64,000 nucleotides of DNA from Orbilia blumenaviensis (Eukaryota; Ascomycota; Orbiliomycetes; Orbiliales; Orbiliaceae). Both the position numbers and the translations under genes were made by a program. The stretch is from positions 2,232,001-2,296,000 of the forward strand of contig JAVHNS010000005.1 in assembly GCA_036872755.1 (NCBI GenBank). Reading direction: 5' to 3'. The notes beneath the pieces are model-generated. The model made no database searches. It had not been told where the DNA came from and was given only the letters and a program-made list of their open reading frames with translations. This document shows, piece by piece, positions 58,661-64,000 of the stretch; the stretch's first letter is position 1; each line of letters begins with the position of its first letter.

Positions 58661-59005
58661 CATCCATCCATTGAGGCGCCTCCTTTTACTCAGCCAATCC
58701 ATTCATTGCAAATAGCTTGTATTGGAGTATTACATTACAAGCATAGCATACCATCAATATCATCATCGTCATTGGTATTTAATTGTCCTTTTCTTGTTTG
58801 GTTTTAATAAGGAGAGCGAGTGCGTGTGCGTTTTCATGACTAACGACTGTCTGTCTGTACGATGATGTAGACACGCCACTTGAGAAAAAGACAATACTTC
58901 GCGAACCAAGTCGTTAAACTACCAACCCTAATAGAAAGATTGAAAAGTCGAAAAACACTTCTACTTCAATAGTAGTAGTAGGATATACAAGACAGAATAT
59001 CAAAA

Positions 59006-61110
59006 ATGCCGGTGTCGCACGAAGACCTCCTGACGACCACTTCTGGCGACCTGCTCGAGGTTGCATCGCCTGCCAACAGAAAACGCGCCGAAAGTGAGGT
59101 TTCTCGCTACTATGACGCCCACCAAGAGCCATCCTCCTCTAGTCCTGATTCCCACCCGCTGCTCGATGTCGGTAATAATAACACTACACCTGTTGCCAGT
59201 GGAGGAGCTGTAGTTGGAGGAGTATTGGTCGGAGCTGGTGGAGGGGCAGGGGGTGTGCCGCCAACTGGAGCTGCGACAACGACGCTCCCGGTTCTGCAGC
59301 GTCGCGACAGTGGCAGAGGCAGGGCCAGAGAGCTTCTCCCCAGAAAGTCCTCCCTGTCAATGCCCACTGCCCCGCTGACTTTCCAGCATCACCACCGAAA
59401 GAACCCATCGTCGGGGTCAATCTCTCGTGTTCATTCGTCCACTCCTTCTGGTCGTCCGCCGTTGAGCCAGGACTTTTCGAGAGGATCGACGGAATCTACC
59501 TCAGTCGCATCTGAGACATTGCAGAACTCTACACCTCCCTTCACCTCCCACGAACCTTCGGTACCAGGATTAACGGGACGAACAAGAAGCTTGTCGCGGA
59601 CCAGGAGTCTGTCTTATATGAAGAGAATGGAGCCAGAGCTGCCGGACTTCATGGTCTCGGCTCCGGCCAAGGTCATCATGTATGGCGAGCACGCTGTCGT
59701 GCACGGCAAGGTAATTATCTCACCCTCCCTCTATGCTCATCGCATCTCATCAGCTCAGCTTCTTCCTTTTTTTCTGGATATTTATATTGGTCCGAATGTA
59801 CATCTCGGAGCTAATTGGCTAACTGGGTACTTGTTATGATGATCTAATAGGCTGCGATTGCAGCAGCGCTGTCCCTGCGCTCGTACCTGCATGTCCACCA
59901 CCTCCCACGCGACAACCGAACCGTTACCCTCCACCTTGCCGACATTGACCTCAACCACACCTGGGACATTGAATCCCTACCCTGGGACTACTTCAATTCC
60001 CCTGCTAAGAAGAGAATCCACTTCGACACCGTCACCTCCCTCGATCCTGAGCTCCTCGAAGCTCTCCAGCCCTTCCTCGCCTCAATAGTGAATAAGTATC
60101 ACTCTGCCGCCACTGCTTTCCTCTATGTTTACCTCTGTCTCGGCTCGAAACACTCGCCGGCCTCAGTCTTCACCCTCCGGAGCACGATTCCCATCGGTGC
60201 CGGGCTCGGTTCGTCCGCCAGTATCACTGTCTGTCTTTCCGCCGCTCTCCACCTCCAGTCCGGAATGCTTGTCCGACCCTCCGCCAAACTCTTCGAGGAG
60301 GAGTGTACCCGCCAGTTAAAGCGTATCAATGACTGGGCTTTTGTCGGTGAGATGTGTATTCACGGAAATCCCTCCGGTGTCGATAATACTGTCGCTACCG
60401 GTGGTAAAGCCGTGCTATTCCGTCGAGGCGACTACTCGAAGCCTCCAGAAGTCAAAAGACTGGAGTATTTCCCGGAGTTACCACTCATGCTGGTTAACAC
60501 TAATCAGCCGCGTCGAACGGCTGAGTTGGTCGCTGCTGTGCATGGTCTGCGGAACTCGCATCCGACGACCTGTGGGTTGATGCTCGATGCTATCGACAAT
60601 GTGACTGCTGAGGCTATGATGTTGCTTGACAACAAGCATTTTAGACCGGACGATAGTCACCTTACCAGACTCGGCGAGCTGGTCAGGATCAACCACGGAT
60701 TGTTAGTTAGTTTGGGTGTCAGCCATCCAAAGTTGGAAAGAGTGAGGCAAATTGTCGACGGCAGCGGGATCGGTTGGACGAAGCTGACAGGTGCTGGTGG
60801 TGGAGGATGTGCTTTCTCGGTGCTGAAACCGCTTCAAATGCCCGGTGACGAGGCTAAGAAGCTGAAGGTCGAGGCGACTTTGGAAGAGGAGGGAATGGTT
60901 ACTTATGAAGCAACCCTTGGCGGTGATGGCGTCGGAGTGTTGTGGCCGGCTATGCATGGTAAGCCGGACGAGAGGACGGCGATTACGAAGGAGATGTTTT
61001 TGGCGGCCGATGGGAACGAAGGGGTCGAGGCGCTTGTTGGGGTCAAGACGCTGGGATCTGGAAGGTTAGCTTGGGGCTTCTGGAGGGAGTGGCTGCCTGA
61101 GGAGGCTTAA
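59006..61110 (+). CDS. ERG12: Mevalonate kinase with long N-terminal extension (two exons, 654 aa)
   Basis: GHMP kinase that phosphorylates mevalonate to mevalonate 5-phosphate, feeding sterols, ubiquinone and prenyl groups. Exon 1 (59006-59710) and exon 2 (59851-61110) join after APAKVIMYGEHAVVHGK, placing the 140-nt intron inside the conserved motif 1. ATP-binding motif 2 is IPIGAGLGSSASITV (about residues 347-361); the catalytic region includes GEMCIHGNPSGVDNTVATGG; motif 3 is KLTGAGGGGCAFSVL (about 546-560). Residues 1-210 form an extra Ser/Gly/Thr/Arg-rich, probably disordered region with RRDSGRGRARELLPRKSS and RTRSLSRTRSLSYMKRM, possible phosphorylation sites. Yeast Erg12 is about 443 residues and lacks this. 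The kinase core is complete, so activity is expected; the extension may be regulatory. Cytosolic. Confidence 0.95.
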
Positions 61111-61472
61111 GTCTCTCTTTCTATCTTTTTCTTCTTTTTTTCTTCTTCTTGGGGGATATTATATCAGATATTTTAATCACCACGACTGCTATTACTGCGA
61201 ATTACATGGATAGGAGCGGATTCGGACTTTTTTTATTTGATTTTTGTTTCTAGTTTCTTTGTGTGCTTTTGTCTCAGGCTTCTGGAGTGGGAGCCCAAAA
61301 AACAAAAAAGTCTCTATACAACAACTGTCTTTTAAACTGCTTAAGGAGGATATGTATGTACCCGTAATATCTGATTTATCAATTAAACTAGGAGGTTTCA
61401 ATATTAGATGCTGCGATTATCTACTTAGTACTCATGTATCCTAGACAGATAGTATATACTCAAGTAGGTATA
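61111..61472. other. Convergent spacer
   Basis: Short tail-to-tail gap between ERG12 and the dioxygenase gene, with a TTCTT-rich stretch just after the ERG12 stop. No gene is seen. Confidence 0.6.
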
Positions 61473-63097
61473 TCAAGTATCGCCTTCAGGCACTCTGAAG
61501 ATGCTCGCCCTCTGCTGATCTCTAAAATCCCTCTCTTTATCAGCAGTCCACCTCTCCTCCCCCCCAAAGTCTCCAAAAACCCTCCCCCAATCCAACAACA
61601 AACCCTTCGGCGTCGGCCACGCCAAATCCTCATTCCTCAAAAACAGCCGAATCAAATGTCGATACCTCTCCACTGGCTTCTCAGGACCATCAAAATATGC
61701 GCTTCTATTGTGGAGTATTGAGAGGTTGTTGAGAAAGACGAAGGAACCGGAGGATAAAGTGTGTTTTATGCTGAATTTCTGACAGAGGGACTCTAGAAGT
61801 TCCAGTGCTTCCTTTTGACGAGGAGTTAGTGTGGGGATTTTAGCTTCGCGGGGGTGGACTTTGGAGCCGCAAAGTTGGCGCGGAGAGAGGGATGCTATTA
61901 TCCTCTTTCTTCCTTCCCCTTTTTTCTTTTCTTCTTCCTCTTTATATTCGGTTATGGCCTCTGGGAAACGGTTATCAACCGGTGAGTTTAGCACCGACGC
62001 TCTGGGCGTCCTCTCCCCTTCCTCCTCCTCTTCCTCCTCTTCATCCCCATCCCCACCATCTTCATCTTCATCAACACAAAACAACAAGGCCCTCCAATGC
62101 CACCCTTCCTCATACCCCCAAGTATCAAACGGCCAATCCTCACTTTTAAGCGTCCATATAACATCCGGCCTCTCCTCAGCTAGATAATTATATATCCTAT
62201 AAAATGACGCATATTCATTCACCCCACCTCTTTCAGCAGCCGAAACACAATACATACACAAGATATCTGTTGTCATGTCGTTATGGAATACTTGTGCGTG
62301 GTTGTTGAATATTGGTGATAGGTTTTGGGGGAGGGAGTGGGAGAGGGTGTGAAATATGTGGACTTTTCAAATAGAACAAACAGTTAGTATAATATATAGA
62401 TGGATAAGAGGTAGGGGATAGTACTTACTGAGTCTGGAACCATCATCCCGTTGTTTACCCCTCGTCTCGCCGAAGTAGGAGGATATCCCCAATAAGACGA
62501 GTAAATTCTCGTCAGCGGTGTATTTATCACTTGGAATACCTGTAACAAAACATAATCCCAATTCGAAGTGAACGGAGTGACACCCTGCTTCCAGTCGTGG
62601 ACCTAGCGTGGGGAGTGGGAAGCTGTCTTTTGTGACTTGGGCGTGCGGGAGGTTTAATTCTATTTACAACGGTATTAATATTTATCGGTGGTTCAGTGGG
62701 AGGAAAGGGGGGTCGGACCTAGGACAAGTCGTAAAGCGGCATCCACCTCCTCCACCTCCGCAGGCGTGAGTTCAATGATATGGGAATTATCGGTAGGGAA
62801 TGTTTCTGCATCCCACACCATCTTTGACGGCGGAAGACGAGTTGGCCAGCCTGGTGGGACGGTTTTTTCGGGCTGTTTTTAAAAAGTATTTGTATTATTA
62901 TCTATTCCTATTTATATGTATTTTTGGGAAGTAGGAAAGGGGGATAAGAAGAAAAATACATAATCCGGCCGCTCCGGCGTATTCCTATATGCCTCCTTCG
63001 ATTCTTCGAGGAGGTAGTTAAGATCGGGTGGGTAGTAGGGGCCGTAGATGGGGGTGTAGGTTTCTTCCGGCCCTGCTCGGTCTGGTTCTGTCGACAT
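61473..63097 (-). CDS. TauD/TfdA-like Fe(II)/2-oxoglutarate dioxygenase (four exons, 470 aa)
   Basis: Oxygenase of the fungal TauD-like family; substrates of these enzymes are mostly unknown. Exons on the minus strand are 63097-62960, 62872-62719, 62659-62429 and 62362-61473; phases close at 471 codons. Exon 1 gives YTPIYGPYYPPDLNYLLEES, exon 2 PPGWPTRLPPSKMVWDAETF, exon 3 LPHAQVTKDSFPLPTLGPRL and LLVLLGISSYFGETRGKQRD. Iron ligands: the HxD motif in QVFHNDMTTDILCMYC and probably the distal histidine in LSILHNRSAYFDGPEKP, followed by RYRHLIRLFLRNEDLAW, which carries the 2-oxoglutarate arginine candidate. Between the two metal sites lies an insert with a run of Asp/Glu (62021-62076) and a Lys/Glu-rich block (about 61900-61950), probably a disordered surface loop. 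No signal peptide. Family firm, reaction unknown. Confidence 0.88.
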
Positions 63098-64000
63098 TGT
63101 GATTTAGGATATATATATGTGTGTGTTGTTTGTGTTGGATTTATGTTTTGGGATGAGCAATGGATGACGGCGGGGTGTTGGCGGCGCTGCGCGGGGTGAG
63201 TCCGGAGGGGCTGGATTTTATGTCTAAGTAGTCGCTGAGAGGGGTAGTCGGTAGGAGTGTCTATATTACGGAGTTTGGAGAGCTTTATAGGAGTCTACAT
63301 TTCGGAAATAATCGAGGGTGCTGTCGCAGTGTATATCCGCATTACAACTGCATTTGCATTCTGGTTTAGGTTTGTCGGCATGCACCCGGGTACCATGGTT
63401 TTATAGTCATCTGGCTACTAACTAAGTAACTAGTGTAGCTAACCGCACTGCTTAACTAGCAGTAGCTATAGCTTACACTTGCAGATACGGTAGATGTCAT
63501 TCGACACACATATAATTCTAGCTTATTTAGATTAGAGAAGTGGAGTTGTGGCAGTGCAAGGCTGCTAGAATACTATGTTTATTGTCTTCGCAAGGGTTTT
63601 GAGTTTTTAGGTAACCAGCCTTGAAGTTTGGTACGGGGTATACGGGTTTGGAGCATTAGGCTACTGCGGTAATGGCTATATACATATCGGGCCTGGTGAG
63701 GCAGAAGTTTTAACGTTCAACGTTAATGAGATGGAAAGCCTACTCTATAGTTCTATAGTACCAGCTATGCATGTGTGAAATCGAAGGAAGCGAATGTAAA
63801 TAGAGCGAAGATTTCGATGTCAACTAACAAAGATAATGTTAAATAAAATAAAATAAAAGGCTTTGTGTGCGCCTGGGCCCCTTAAACTAAGAAAATACTG
63901 GTCTTCAAAGTTGCTCGCCAAAACTGAACTATCTCTTCATAGTCTAAATTAAATTATGCACCTCAGCGAGTCGAAGTAGGGGTTAGGGTTATGCAAAGTC
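63098..64000. other. Right-edge intergenic sequence
   Basis: Upstream region of the dioxygenase gene. No open frame with protein features, no RNA gene and no repeat beyond an AAATA tetrad-type string near 63840-63858. Nothing else is seen up to the window end. Confidence 0.5.

Larger units (their letters stand above)
55729..59005. other. Divergent 3.3 kb intergenic region
   Basis: Lies between YTM1 and ERG12. Contains the (AC)22 microsatellite, a stretch of GAACGAGAACGAG and GAACTGGAACTGG units at about 58340-58430, five GGACT units at 58485-58509 and (CT)10 at 58641-58660. A weak small-gene candidate at 57544-57849 is listed separately. The last 500 bp, C/T-rich, is probably the ERG12 promoter and leader. 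Confidence 0.5.

Overview
The window reads as nuclear chromosomal DNA of a filamentous ascomycete (Pezizomycotina). The evidence is that most genes are split by short GT-AG introns (about 50-375 nt) with CTNAC-like branch sites, and that the gene set is typically fungal: ornithine aminotransferase, Prp28, Spp2, Ytm1, farnesyltransferase alpha, mevalonate kinase, a fungal rhodopsin-family 7TM protein, BTB and F-box-like proteins. Gene density is low, with 17 supported protein genes in 64 kb and several 3-5.5 kb spacers. A nematode-trapping or saprobic Orbiliomycete-like genome would fit, but this placement is a guess. I rebuilt the exon structures by hand; in every spliced gene the phases close exactly.

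Layout. 1-4.1 kb: the 3' part of ornithine aminotransferase (+), tail to tail with the spliceosomal helicase PRP28 (-). 6.0-7.3 kb: a 7TM rhodopsin-family membrane protein (+). 9.5-13.9 kb: three tandem paralogous BTB/POZ genes (+) that share an intron position and end in a four-cysteine knuckle. 14.6-20.4 kb: a PMU1-like histidine phosphatase (-) and, after a 3.4 kb spacer, the G-patch splicing factor SPP2 (-). 20.4-33 kb: two 5 kb spacers surrounding a transcription factor that joins a SAM domain to an HMG box (-). The lower spacer holds a near-perfect 34-nt-arm hairpin. Several A/T homopolymers of 18-31 nt lie between 23 and 46 kb. 33-36 kb: a 102-residue coiled-coil protein gene with a 20-nt exon (+) and the farnesyltransferase/GGTase-I alpha subunit (-). 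37-44.4 kb: an F-box-like protein (+), a PaaK-like adenylate-forming enzyme (+) and the LYR factor SDHAF1/Sdh6 (+). 44.4-52.8 kb: a long pyrimidine-rich upstream region leading into a 1023-residue low-complexity fungal protein (+). 54.3-64 kb: YTM1 (-), mevalonate kinase with a 210-residue N-terminal extension (+), and a TauD/TfdA-like dioxygenase with an acidic insert (-).

The housekeeping genes do not form one pathway. Prp28 and Spp2 both serve spliceosome activation. Mevalonate kinase and farnesyltransferase alpha sit at the two ends of isoprenoid supply and protein prenylation. The accessory material most worth following is the BTB triplet, the hairpin at 21.7 kb, the SAM-HMG factor, the adenylating enzyme with an A-tailed insertion against its start codon, and the micro-exon gene.
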